Part shown: positions 44,601 to 53,524 of the stretch, one piece after another
Layout: every line of letters begins with the position of its first letter
Numbering within the stretch: position 1 is the first letter of the stretch
Assembly: GCA_964036665.1 (NCBI GenBank)
Contig: OZ038530.1
Coordinates: 10,132,501 to 10,196,500 of the forward strand
Source of the DNA: Gordius sp. MW1
Lineage: Eukaryota; Nematomorpha; Gordioida; Gordea; Gordiidae
DNA: 64,000 nucleotides
Direction: 5' to 3'
Made by a program: the position numbers and the translations under genes
The notes under the pieces: model-generated
The model's database searches: none
What the model was told of the DNA's origin: nothing
What the model saw: the letters and a program-made list of their open reading frames with translations, nothing else

Positions 44601-47318
44601 TAGTTCTTCACGAAAAATGTTTATAAATTCAGCTTTAATTTTATCAATGTCATAATGCCACAGTTTTCCAACGTATTGACCATCATAATCAACCCGACCA
44701 GAGGTCGTAGGCTTATCAACAAATACCCTTGCCCCTGAAACCGCGGCTGGCTCATTTACTGAGTCCATTGCCTTATTAATAACAACCAAGGATTTATGCT
44801 CGTTTACAGATGCTACCTTGAAACCGGGTGTTGCATGGTCATCAGCATTATTAATTAAACAATTTATTATATTTCTACCACTATTGCCCGTATAATTTGT
44901 ACAAATGTCCCACCAATTAACTAGAGGACCAATTAATTTTATCTAATTCCAACCCATATTATTATCTATTATTTCGTCGATAATAAATAACTCGAATTCT
45001 AAAACTTCCTCGTCTGCACCTACGAACTTTAGTACTCCCTAAAATTTTAATATTCGAACCGTTAATTGTTTTACTATATGTTTTTAAAAGGCCATAATTT
45101 TAAAAAATTTCATTTACTCATTACTGAGATTGCGGCCCCAGAATCTACTAGGAATTTTATTTGCTTACCTTCAATATTTAAATAAACAACTGGGGTTTGT
45201 GAAGAATTAAAAAAATTAATATAAACAATATTAGTGTTGTCAGCCCTAATCGAGCGTCAATTAAAGTTACGCGGCCCAGGATTAAAAAAATTTCCTGCTT
45301 GGCTCTATCCTCAAAATTACGCGGAATATTTTGATTACCCCGTAAAATATCCTATGGGGCTCCCGCGACTGCGATCAATGTTTAAAGTGCGCCTTGTTAT
45401 TTTCAAAGTTACGAATTACATTACAATTACGCCTTATATGGCCCATTTTATTACAACTATAGCATCGGGGGACCGATCTTAACCCTGTAAATTTGTTCTA
45501 CGCGATGCATTTTAATTAACATTATGATTACAATTATTATCAGTAATAAAAACATGAAAAAACATATTTTCGCTTATAACAAAATTAATAAAAATAAAAT
45601 AAGTGACCGATCAAAAATAAAGAAATTAAATTTATAGCGTCGACACCAACAATTTAATTAAAGTCCATCTGAGGTACTAGATAAACTAATTATAAAAATT
45701 AATATCAAGATAATCATAACAAGTAAGGATTTTTCCATTATTAATAAAAAAAAATTAAGAAACTTACGCGGCCTTTTTTTTGTACGAAAAATCGAACGTT
45801 TAGTGCCTCGCGTCCTGTGGATCGGGATTGAAGGTAGAGTTCTTTAAAAAAAATTCGAGTCCTCGCCTCTAGTCGTGGGTTTAAATTTTCAGCCTCGTGC
45901 TACCAATTTAGTAATCGTGCTACCAAATTTTGTAGCTTAGGATTTCGGTTTTAATTTTGATAAAGGTTTATTGAAAAGATCCAATATATATTTATATCTA
46001 TCCACTGGACGAATGCCTGTTATAATGATATTTAATCAAAATGGGTAGGACAACAATATCTTGGATATAAATTTAAGCGTTAGACGGTATAAATTATCTG
46101 TGGGCGGTTGAAATATAAGTGCGAAAAATAGGTGAGATTGGGTAATGTCTAAGGACTAATGAAAGTATTGGGTTAGGAGCGGTTTGGTTTTCGGAGATGG
46201 TTGCAGCAGGACAAAAATATATATAAATGCAGGGTAAAAATCCTGCCTTATAAACCCTGTCGATGTACTGCACTTCTCAATTTGCCTGAGGGATGCTCTT
46301 AACCTTACCACAGGTCGATGTACTGCACATCTCAATTAGCATGAGGCATGCCTTTTACATATTCGTCTGCATCTAACCTTAAACAAACCATTAATTAGGA
46401 ATCTCCCGCAGACGATAAATAGTTTCTCATCCTTAATTAGAAATCTCTAGTAGACGATAAATAGTTTTCACCCATTTATTCACACCGCTAATTACTTTAA
46501 ACATTATTTCCACCCCTAATTAGATTACTTCCAAAATTAATTGGCCATTATACAACAAAGTTGAATGATAAAATACATAGCCTAGAGTTCTAAATTTGCT
46601 AAAAATGGTATTTCAAATTCAATACTAGATTCTGACATCTTTGGTATTAAATTGGATTTTTTTGAATATATTTAGGTACACGCGCTTAAAGAAGCGCCTT
46701 ACGAAAATATGTATAGGGCCCAAGGCGTTGCACTACCCTTACAATTATCGGTTAGTAAATTTTGTATATTTATACTGGCTATTACCTTTACAGCTAAGTT
46801 GATTAATAAAGTTGCTTTAGCTTTCTTAGGTTTTTTGTTAGAGTTTTATTGAGGCTAAATCAAATGAGAGCGACTATTGATTTATGAAGCGTTTTAAATG
46901 GGATAAAAATACTGGTATAAATTGGTTAATAAGGCTTTAATTTATAAATTCAGGCGAAATTCCTAACCTTGGATTGGGCTGTAGTTAATATTCAGAAAAC
47001 GTAACTTTGGTTTATATTGTTGAACAGGCATGGCCATATTGATGATATACGTTCTTTTAATTAAAAAGACTTCTATAGGCAAAAATGTTATATAGGATAC
47101 ACAATAAACGAGTGTAGAATAATATAGATAACATTTATTTTTCATATTCATCTCCTATTTTGAGAGTCTCGGATATGCATTTATTATATGAATAAATTTT
47201 ATATAATTATTTTATATTTTAGCTGCATCAATGGACGTGGAACTTAATTAAGAAGAAAGCCGCTAAACCGGTACATTTTTTACATTGTTTCTATCCATCT
47301 TTCTATGCCACGATATGA
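35639..47318 (+). CDS. MRPL39: Mitochondrial ribosomal protein L39 (eight exons; start not found)
   Basis: Exons 35639-35860, 35902-36041, 36145-36244, 37693-37757, 38088-38200, 38751-38898, 46676-46750 and 47223-47318 (stop TGA 47316-47318). Every junction has AG/GT signals and phases agree throughout. The product follows the mL39 family closely: MNKHLSTPYNCAQ, ALALVNGQPWD, FLHFKDEDP, KAFWRSG, the EW-to-EI block (DEYRILTRQA ... AKIAMEI) and the C-terminal QGVALPLQLS/W segment. It is a large-subunit protein of the mitochondrial ribosome with a TGS/threonyl-tRNA-synthetase-like fold. The second exon follows a 41-nt intron. Intron 7 is 7.8 kb because it holds a MITE and an inverted Ty3-like composite. 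The N-terminus with the mitochondrial targeting peptide is upstream of 35639 or in an unseen exon. Confidence 0.9.
36245..37692 (+). other. MRPL39 intron 3
   Basis: 1.4-kb AT-rich intron between a GT donor (after the split Val codon) and the ATATTTTAG acceptor. No repeat or nested gene recognised. Confidence 0.7.
38913..39075. mobile_element. hAT-type MITE, GGCGTAGCC family, copy 3, 14 bp from an MRPL39 splice donor
   Basis: Ends CATGGGCGTAGCCA and, reverse-complemented, CATTGGCGTAGCCAG. Flanks GCTAGAGA (38905-38912) and ACTAGAGA (39076-39083) are a 7/8 target duplication. Exon 6 of MRPL39 ends at 38898 and its GTGAGA donor is intact, so the insertion just missed the splice site. Confidence 0.8.
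39137..39240 (+). repeat. Partial LTR, left outer end of the composite
   Basis: Starts TGTTGTATGTTGCCAATTAA and matches the first ~100 bases of the complete LTR at 45931-46557 (read on -), with scattered differences. It then passes into integrase-end sequence at about 39260, so the rest of the LTR, primer site, gag and most of pol are missing from this arm. Confidence 0.7.
39277..39684. mobile_element. hAT-type MITE, CATAGACTAG family, copy 2 (inside LTR composite)
   Basis: Termini CATAGACTAGATAGACTGCT and its exact inverse complement, flanked on both sides by ATATTAAT (39269-39276 and 39685-39692), a perfect 8-bp duplication. The homologous integrase sequence of the opposite arm (42.36 kb, minus strand) has a single ATATTAAT and no insert, giving a paralogous empty site. 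408 bp, non-coding; same family as 15542-15986. Confidence 0.92.
39899..40312 (+). CDS. Third ORF of Ty3-like element with CX2CX3HX4C motif (left arm)
   Basis: 137-residue ORF starting ATG at 39899, located after the integrase end and just before the polypurine tract (40323-40341) and LTR start (40342). The middle is Arg-rich and contains RRRCNGCRRWHRMPMC, that is C-X2-C-X3-H-X4-C, one residue shorter than a classical retroviral-type CCHC knuckle. It is preceded by a hydrophobic, proline-containing GVEGLPRIVGMFE block. The inverted second copy at 40418-40738 keeps the same motif while differing at roughly a quarter of residues, which suggests selection on the protein. The region is clearly richer in G and C than its surroundings. 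Function unknown; nucleic-acid binding is an inference from the motif. I do not recognise it as an envelope protein. Confidence 0.6.
   Translation: MELQTSWCVVEIVVRRTRAIRLPGPIHITLIIGVEGLPRIVGMFEPPPAVMPRGPNLYVGQRLGRPVGRPRRRCNGCRRWHRMPMCTGRSTGASQVGVAPQATPEVTQRAHESAPSSNSVLLQSATEALQQLSLGPK
40323..40407 (+). repeat. Polypurine tract and truncated LTR start at the inversion junction
   Basis: The purine run AAAAGGTAAAAGGGGAAGG (40323-40341) sits directly before TGTTGTATGCCAATTAATTT, the LTR 5' end. This is where plus-strand synthesis primes in LTR elements, and it shows this is a 3' LTR. The LTR stops after about 65 bp at around 40407, where inverted third-ORF sequence of the other arm begins. Confidence 0.7.
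40418..40738 (-). CDS. Third ORF of Ty3-like element (right arm, 3'-truncated)
   Basis: Minus-strand counterpart of 39899-40312. It retains the EVVVRRT start block, GVDGLPRVVAMFE and RRRCNGCRRWHLMPMC with the same C-X2-C-X3-H-X4-C spacing. An in-frame TAA lies four codons after the aligned ATG, so translation from that start would fail here. The 3' part and polypurine tract are cut off by the inversion junction near 40407. Many differences from the left-arm copy are conservative. Confidence 0.5.
   Translation of the reverse strand: MVVRRTTANRPPGPINLTMIIGVDGLPRVVAMFERPLSGMPGGPGLYGGPRHGRPVSRPRRRCNGCRRWHLMPMCAGRSTGTSQVGDVPQATPEVTPRASEAVPSR
40881..42237 (-). mobile_element. 5'-truncated non-LTR retrotransposon with 21-bp target duplication
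   Basis: The same 21 bases (40860-40880 and 42238-42258, beginning TTTATAAATCTT) flank the insert exactly. The 3' end on the minus strand is a (GAA)n-type tail (plus strand CTTCTTCTTC at 40881). The minus-strand frame, open to 40909, has reverse transcriptase blocks AFVDLEKAFDRVPRE, GLHQGSVLNPLLF and the catalytic YADD. An unusual C4/H-type zinc finger is embedded after the palm (CSVCHKGVASNSIQC ... WVHKKC), followed by the LINE C-terminal block (YLGDSLS ... RMIRWM ... RLRWFGHVERK). The endonuclease and N-terminal half are missing. A ~52-bp direct duplication (42136-42187 and 42188-42237) marks the 5' junction. The open frame continues into the retroelement integrase, giving a chimeric 516-codon ORF. 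Confidence 0.9.
42238..45200 (-). pseudogene. Ty3-like pol: protease, reverse transcriptase, RNase H, integrase (decayed)
   Basis: Minus-strand order from high to low coordinates. Aspartic protease with DSGA (codons at about 45134-45145). Linker and RT start 44505-44789. RT with YLDD at about 44084-44095, then YLGHI and the connection block at 43739-43999. RNase H at 43300-43726 with HILNIDAS and the DHKPL block. Integrase at 42512-43118 with HHCC zinc site (HEGH ... CDWC) and the DDE core (HIDFFEL, VVTDNGRAF, NGQVERYVG). Integrase C-terminal segment at 42259-42459. Gene order PR-RT-RH-INT defines Ty3/gypsy type. Frameshifts separate the blocks and the 21-bp-flanked LINE interrupts the 3' end, so it is inactive. 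Confidence 0.88.
45420..45480 (-). pseudogene. Gag nucleocapsid zinc knuckle of the Ty3-like element
   Basis: The minus strand encodes CYSCNKMGHIRRNC, a canonical C-X2-C-X4-H-X4-C nucleocapsid knuckle. Only about 450 bp separates it from the candidate primer-binding site at 45905-45930, which is short for a Ty3 gag, and no capsid frame could be followed. Gag has probably suffered an internal deletion. Confidence 0.75.
45905..45930 (-). other. Candidate primer-binding site
   Basis: Immediately after the LTR end the minus strand reads TTTGGTAGCACGATTAC, and TTGGTAGCACGAGG follows 20 bases later (45893-45905). TGGTAGCA begins with the complement of a tRNA CCA end and resembles the initiator-Met primer site over its first eight bases, then diverges. 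The tRNA cannot be assigned by eye. Confidence 0.4.
45931..46557 (-). repeat. Complete LTR, right outer end of the composite
   Basis: On the minus strand it starts TGTTGTATAATGGCC at 46557 and ends ...CCTAAGCTACA at 45931, a TG...CA LTR of 627 bp. It contains two imperfect direct repeats: a GTACATCGAC-related ~50-bp unit near 46258-46340, and a CTATTTATCGTCTRC unit near 46400-46465. Such repeats are often U3 control sequences. The flank at 46558-46562 is AAGTT. Confidence 0.78.
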
Positions 47319-48580
47319 AAAGAATAGTAGTTTTAATAATATATGATATGGGAATTTTCAGTCCAAAATTTTTAAAAATACATGAAATAGTTTTGCTAAT
47401 TAGTATATAGGTTATTTTAAAGGCCAGCTTAATTATAGAGTAACCTAAAGCATAATCACATTACACTTTGTTAGTGAAACGTTTAACTTTGCCAATTTTG
47501 TAAATGAAGTTTAAAGCGGTCATCACCTAACATAACTAAATTATTATTTTCTCCTTAGTTTAGACTGGCTAAAACAAATTTAAGACATATATATTTATTT
47601 TTCAAAGCATTGTTTCAATGAATATGACAACTCATATATTGACGGATGAGTCAAATACCTTATATATAAATGCTTGTTCTATTTACTTTTACCTAAAATA
47701 TAGCACAAGCGTTTATAATGCACTAGCAATATTTTAGCTTACACTATTAAGTGATGAAATAACCAATCGTACAAGTTTTCATGTACACTTAAATAGATGG
47801 GTAAAGGTTAAAAATTTGTATTTCGAATACTAGAAGTCAAAAAATGACTAGCTAAATTGCAGAAATAAGGCTTTATAATTCTCTGCTCACTTTAATCTTC
47901 AGTGGCTATTTATTTATCTACATTTTGCTGATAATGTCGATCCTATTTTATATTTAAATAATCATCAAATTTAACATTGTTTGAAATGTTCAAAAATGCT
48001 CATGACCAAGCGACAGCTTTTGTTTTTCGGCTAGCGCTGAGGATCGCTTCTGCAAAAATTCTGAAAATGATAAAAAATTGCACATAATAATGAGTATAAA
48101 ATTTGATCAATTAAGAACTTAGTTACTTACATAGTTGACGGAGCGAATAAACTTACCATTGATAAAAAAAACACCCAGTCATAAATGACACTCAGTAAAA
48201 AGGTCCGTAGGCACAGCAAATTTTTACTAGCTTTTTTAACATAATAAGTAGTTAACCTCCAAATCAAGATATAAATGATAGGCCAAGGAATTGTAATCGA
48301 ATTTGCAAAGACAGCCCTTGCTATCAACCATGTTTAAACTTTAAAGCAGTTTTTTTTATTCTTCTTAGGTTCATACTATTTAGATGCTTAATTTGAGACA
48401 ACGGCGATGACGATTACTGTTTTTAAATACAACAATTCAGACAATAAGTAAATAAAAAGTGTTTGAATTGCTTTAAAAATCAAAATATTATTGAAAAGAT
48501 ATGAATTTTTATAATTTTATATATTTGAAAAAGTGTTTTGGCAAACATCGCCGAAATGTGACATTAATATAATATATTAA
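47319..48580. other. Downstream of MRPL39; possible membrane-protein exon on minus strand
   Basis: Mostly AT-rich. The minus-strand frame 48157-48327 is hydrophobic (SITIPWPIIYILIWRL, then VIYDWVFFLSM) and ends at a good donor, ATG|GTAAGT, at about 48156. An in-frame stop lies just upstream of the block with no clear acceptor. I list this as a possibility only. Confidence 0.3.
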
Positions 48581-48581
48581 A

Positions 48582-49045
48582 ATGTTATGGGTCAATCAAA
48601 TGTTAAAAAGTAAATTGTTTTCCCGAGCTACCAAGGACCGACAAGAAGGCTTTTTGTCTTCTTCTTTCTATGACTGTTTATCACCTTGGCCTGTGGTCAC
48701 TCCTTTCAACATTGATTTCCATTTGTCTAAAAAAGACTTACTTTTGTATTGTTACAATAACTTTATTAAACCAAAATTCAGAATGACCGCTCCTTACCGC
48801 AGGGTGTGGGAGAGGATGGGGTAATTTTACAAAGCAAAATCCACACCCAAAACCCTTCTGTCGTTGTTCCCAGTAACATAGGTTGGAATCAATTGCACGT
48901 TCCTCGTTCTGGAGCAAACATAAGTGAACAGGAAATTTCTCCAGCTATTTCTTTGCACGGAGAATCGCAAGATATAGTGCATGGCCAATTAGTGGACGGG
49001 GGAAACGAGCTCAAGTTTAATAAAATCAGGTTTGGCGTTTATTAA
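48582..49045 (+). CDS. Unrecognised coding-like exon(s)
   Basis: Two overlapping plus-strand frames have more mixed, protein-like composition than their surroundings. 48582-48824 encodes an 80-residue ORF (DCLSPWPVVTPFNIDFHLSK in the middle). From an acceptor-like TTACCGCAG ending at about 48801, a second frame encodes VVVPSNIGWNQLHVPRSGAN and continues to AAAATCAG|GTTTGG near 49028, an acceptable donor. They could be successive exons of one gene, with the first ending before 48801. I recognise no domain. Confidence 0.35.
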
Positions 49046-49378
49046 TAATTTAAAGAAAATAATGTGAGATTCATTATTTGCTTACATCGATCGCTCATTT
49101 CAATGTCTACTTAGTTTAAAGGAAAGGTTTGAATTTTAAAGTTGGCCTTCCAAGCATTAAATGCTTAAAAATCTTCCATTCTTTGAAGCAAAAAGTAAGG
49201 TTTATTTAGTTTTTTAAGTTTGAAAGGAACCCTATACTCATAAGGACAAACATTGCTTATGCCTTTATTAAACTTTGCATGCCTTGCTATCTTTTAAAAA
49301 CGATTGGGAATTTTTCTTTTTTACCTTGATTAGTTTGGTTTGACCTATTATTTGCGTTTTAAACTTGGTGGTCATCGT

Positions 49379-49749
49379 CAGGGGTTTGTCCGTACTCGAA
49401 CCCCTGAACCCAAACGCGAACCCATTTTTAAAAATACCCTTAAAACCCGAACCCGATGAATACAAAAAAGGGTTCGGGTTCGGGTTTTTAATTCAAAAAT
49501 ATATTGTGAATTGAATATCTCAGTTTTCTCTATCATGACAATGTAACGAAAACCATACGATTTTAATTTCAATATTTTTATGTTTCCGGCATTTTTCATT
49601 CATTAATCAATACTAATTATCTCAAGAATTATTTATAAGTATTATATATATAAATAATTTCTTGAACCCAAACCTTTACCCGAACCCAAACCTATTTCCT
49701 TAAACCCGAACACGAACCCGATTTTATTTTGGGCGGGTTCAAACTCCTG
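49379..49749. mobile_element. hAT-type MITE made of degenerate GAACCC hexamers
   Basis: The ends CAGGGGTTTG and, reverse-complemented, CAGGAGTTTG are inverted repeats. Flanks GTCATCGT (49371-49378) and GTCGTCGT (49750-49757) match 7 of 8. Inside, CCCGAACCC / GGGTTCGGG repeats fold back on each other around 49440-49490. Non-coding, 371 bp. Confidence 0.75.
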
Positions 49750-49757
49750 GTCGTCGT

Positions 49758-50744
49758 TCTTTATAATTCCTTTTTCGGATTTTATTAAACTTAAATTTAT
49801 GAGATTTTATTTAAACAGTTTTATAAAACGAACAAGATTAGTTGTCATTTTAACGTTTTTGTTCCCGAAAAATTAAAACAAGGCGCATCAAACCCTAGCT
49901 ATATATTCGCTACGATTTGGACAATGTTGCCCGAGTTCTAAATAATCCCCTAAGTTTTTTATAAAATGCCTTCGAGCCCTATTTTATTCGTTTGTATATT
50001 ATGTATCTTATTTAATAATTTTTATAAATACGAATAAAAAAATAAACGCATTAAAAATTCTTTCAATAAATGTTTTAATTTCTTCAAGACATCAATGGGA
50101 ACATGCCCCCGTCTTTAAAAGGAAGGCTAGACCATCGCCGTCCATGTATGTAAATAGTATAAGAAAAGTCCCTAAAGCTTTTGTCTCTATACCAAACAAC
50201 GGAAGAACGCCAAAAAAAGATGCTTAATTCGCTTCGATATTTGTGAAATTAATACATTATATGTATTGTGTGACAAATCAAGTTAATAAAGTTTTAGTAA
50301 TTGCTTATAATATATTTTTGGCTGCCATTTATCTAACTAATATTAAAAATGGAGCATTATACTGTTAATATCCTTAATAAAAATACTTTATTAAAGTTTG
50401 GAATGCTTCTAGCATGCAATGGTGCCTCCTAAATTTAGGCGAAGCTGAATTTATAGATAGAATTGTATTTTTTATATTGCTGACCTATTGATTTTTTTGC
50501 ACGAGTTACTATAGCGGGACCCCGATTGAAAAATCTTAAAAAAAATTCAGGCTCGTATTATGTTTTACTAGGGTTATTTTAAATTTCCATTATTATTATT
50601 GCGGGCCCTAATTATTTAAATTTAGAATTTTTTGCCCCGGCCGTGCTTGGAAAAATGGATTTATAATGATCCGTTTTTAGAATTTTTAGCATGAATTTAG
50701 TTTTACTTTCTAATGGATTTTAATATAATTTTCCCACTAAACAG
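49758..50744. other. AT-rich non-coding stretch
   Basis: No gene, RNA or repeat terminus supported on either strand. Confidence 0.35.
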
Positions 50745-51030
50745 TCAAATAAAAAAGATGGATAAATATGGAAAAAAGAGAAGAAACCTACATATGGTCT
50801 TGTTTAACCCGAGAGGTACCAGTGTAACCTGTAGGTGACACCACTTTAAACGCGTATAATTTTTAAACTATTGGATAAAATATTAATTTTTAAATTGAAT
50901 ATGAAAGAGCACAATTAGGCGAATCAGCTGATATGTTTTATTCCCTTTCCTCTTCCTTATTTTATTAATTACACGCTATCAAAAATCCATAATTTCGGAA
51001 TTTCGACTGCTTCTCATATATTCACTAAAA

Positions 51031-53357
51031 ATGGAGACTCAACCGTAAGTAATCTTATTGTAATTTATATCATTAAAATCTTGACACTTTCACAACTATT
51101 TTGATATAATATTTAATGGTTTTTGGTTAATTAAAATGGGAATAATGTTGGTCCAAAGTTTGCTGTAACCTGTAGGTTACACTGGGCAGAGGTCCATATA
51201 CGTAAGCTTATGTAAATGAATGATGCTACTTTTTATTATTTCGTTAATTAAATTTTTTATATAAAATCTTGTATAATCAAAGCAAAATTTTATAACAAAT
51301 TAGAGATAAAGTGTATTATATATAGATTTTAATAGCCATCTTTACCTTTTTTATAATTAAATGCTACATTTTAATTCTATAAACACTTTATTTATAGTTT
51401 TTTGAAAATTTGTCTATTATTTAAGAAATTAAATATATTTTTTCATCTCTTTTTTTTAATTAGATCTTTGTTAGATATAATAGAGGAGTTAGACAGCCCC
51501 AATGTAGATTTTCATGAAGTTATAAGCAAAATTTTATAACAAATTAGAGATAAAGTGTATCATATATAGATTTTAAAATAGCCATCTTTCCCTTTTTTAT
51601 AATTAAATGCTACATTTTAATTCTATAAACACTTTATTTATAGTTTTTTGAAAATTTGTCTATTATTTAAGAAATTAAATATATTTTTTCATCTCTTTTT
51701 TTTAATTAGATCTTTGATAGATATAATAGAGGAGTTAGACAGCCCCAATGTAAATATTGATGAAGTTATAATTTTTCCCCCAGAGCAAGAAGGAGACACA
51801 GATGTGGAAAGTGGAGACGAAATGGATTTCGACCTTCAACATTTGCCCCGTTCTATGCTTAATTCTTGCATAGAGGTGGTCAGACATCATAGTGAATCAG
51901 AAAACATCCAAGATAAAAGCATGTTTAACTGGAAAGACAATGATGAAGACTTTAAGCCACATGGCTGTGGTGACGCTGAGGAAAATCTAGCGTTTGAACC
52001 CATCTACTTGGAAAATCCAGAAGATTACTTGGAACAATTTCTTTCAAATGATGTTATTTTGTATGTGGTGAATATGAGTAATTTATATGCTTCTCAGCAT
52101 AACTACAACCTCAATTTAACTGTTAATGAATTTAAAGTCTATATCTCAATTCTTTATTTAACGGGCTACCTGTCTCCTAAAAATATCAAAATGTTTTGGG
52201 AGCTCAGAACGGACTGTTTTAACCAAATGGTATCTAATGGAATGCGCAGAAATCGCTTCCAAGAAATACCTAAATATTTACATTTGGCCGACAACAGCAA
52301 ATTGGTAGAGGGTGACCTTTTTTTAAAGTTCGAGGGTATTTGGATCTTTTAGATGAACAATTCAAAAGCAACTTTAAACATTGTAGATCATCTCACATAT
52401 CCATGGATAAGTGCATGGTTCCTTATTTCGGGCACCACAATGCGAAACAATTTATAAAAGGCAAGCCTTTTCGTTTCGGGTATAAAATGTGGTGCGCGTC
52501 AACAAAAAGTGGCTACCTTGTCACATTTAAAGCTTACCAAGGAGCTAAATATTCCATACATCGTCAAGAAATAGGCTTAGGAGGAGCTGTAATATTGGAC
52601 TTAGTAAATGAACTACCTCAAAAATTCGGTCCTTACAATGTTTATTTCGATAATTTTTTTACAAGCCCTAATTTAATGAAATGTCTTTCAAGATGAATAT
52701 TGGCGGCACAGGAACGGTGCGGGTCAATCGTATAAAATGCCCGATTATCGATGTAAAATCAATGAAAAAGAAAGAACGAGGGTTTATATCAAAAAAAACA
52801 CTTCAAATTTAATGGCTGTCAGATGGAATGATAATAATATTGTCACAATGTTGTCAAATTGTCATGGGGTCAAGCCTATCACCTCTATTGGAAGAATCAC
52901 GAAAGCGAAAAAAAATAGAAAAAAAACTGTAATTCAATATCCTCATATGTTCAAAATGTATAATTGTTTTATGGGCGGTGTCGACCGCTTTGACCAAAAT
53001 ATGGATGCAACTAGAGTATCATTTCGCGGCAGAAAATGGTATTTTCCCATATTTACATTTGGGCTGGATGCTGCATGTCAAAATGCATGGCATCTATATT
53101 GCAACAATAGGGAAAAAATTACATTATGTAATTTCAAAAGAGAGATAGTGCAAAATTATTTTAAAAAATACGGACAACAGCGTAAACGGACTTTAAACCC
53201 TAAATTAACTAATTTTAAGAATAATATAACTATACATCAAAAGGAATCGTGTACTCAGAGGCGTTGTGTCGTCTGTCATAAAGCTACTAGAATTTTATGT
53301 GTATATTGTAAGGTAGGCCTTCACATACATTGTTGGTCTATATTTCATAATAATTAA
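51031..53357 (+). pseudogene. piggyBac transposase, copy A (two single-base frameshifts)
   Basis: Exon 1 51031-51044 encodes METQP and ends at GTAAGT; the acceptor TTTTAATTAG ends at 51709 and exon 2 continues SLIDIIEELDSPNV. Comparison with copy B shows that A lacks one base near 52316 and one near 52690, splitting the frame into 51710-52351, 52340-52696 and 52737-53357. The DDE_Tnp_1_7 core aspartates are present: MDKCMVPYFG, NVYFDNFF and GGVDRFDQN. The C-terminal cysteine-rich zinc domain (CTQRRCVVCHKA ... CVYCKVGLHIHC) is complete. The enzyme class cuts and pastes at TTAA; this copy cannot make full-length protein. Confidence 0.9.
51281..51766 (+). repeat. 243-bp tandem duplication spanning the transposase intron acceptor
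   Basis: Units 51281-51523 and 51524-51766 both begin AGCAAAATTTTATAACAAAT and contain the same polypyrimidine tract, TTAATTAG acceptor and first ~50 coding bases of exon 2. Only the second is continuous with the rest of exon 2. The same duplication is present in the inverted arm (about 54921-55406), so it predates the inversion. Confidence 0.9.
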
Positions 53358-53524
53358 CATATTTTATACTCATTGATTTTTTAGTTAATACATTTTAATG
53401 TATTTTATAAAAAAAAACTCATCTTTATCGCATACATAATTGTAAAATTTAATAAATTCTCTATACGTGAGTATATTTGTGCTGCCCAGTGTAACCTGTA
53501 GGTGACACCCCTTTTTTTCTCAAA

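Larger units (their letters stand above)
39137..46557. mobile_element. Inverted (palindromic) Ty3-like LTR-retroelement composite
   Basis: Both outer ends are the 5' end of the same LTR (TGTTGTAT...), the left on the + strand at 39137 and the right on the - strand at 46557, and both are flanked by AAGTT (39132-39136 and 46558-46562). Left arm (+): ~100 bp of LTR, a jump to the end of integrase, a small third ORF, polypurine tract and the first ~65 bp of a second LTR to about 40406. Right arm (-): full LTR 45931-46557, candidate primer-binding site, short gag, protease, reverse transcriptase, RNase H, integrase, third ORF ending at the junction near 40407. A LINE (40881-42237) and a MITE (39277-39684) inserted later. 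The whole lies in intron 7 of MRPL39. Confidence 0.75.

Noticed and set aside
45893-45930. Firm assignment of initiator-Met tRNA as the retroelement primer
   Set aside because: Only the first eight bases fit; the following bases differ and the motif occurs twice, so the primer is left open.
49379-49745. GAACCC-rich sequence as a telomere-like or chromosome-end repeat
   Set aside because: The hexamers are degenerate and on both strands, and the block is enclosed by inverted ends and an 8-bp duplication, so a MITE explains it better.
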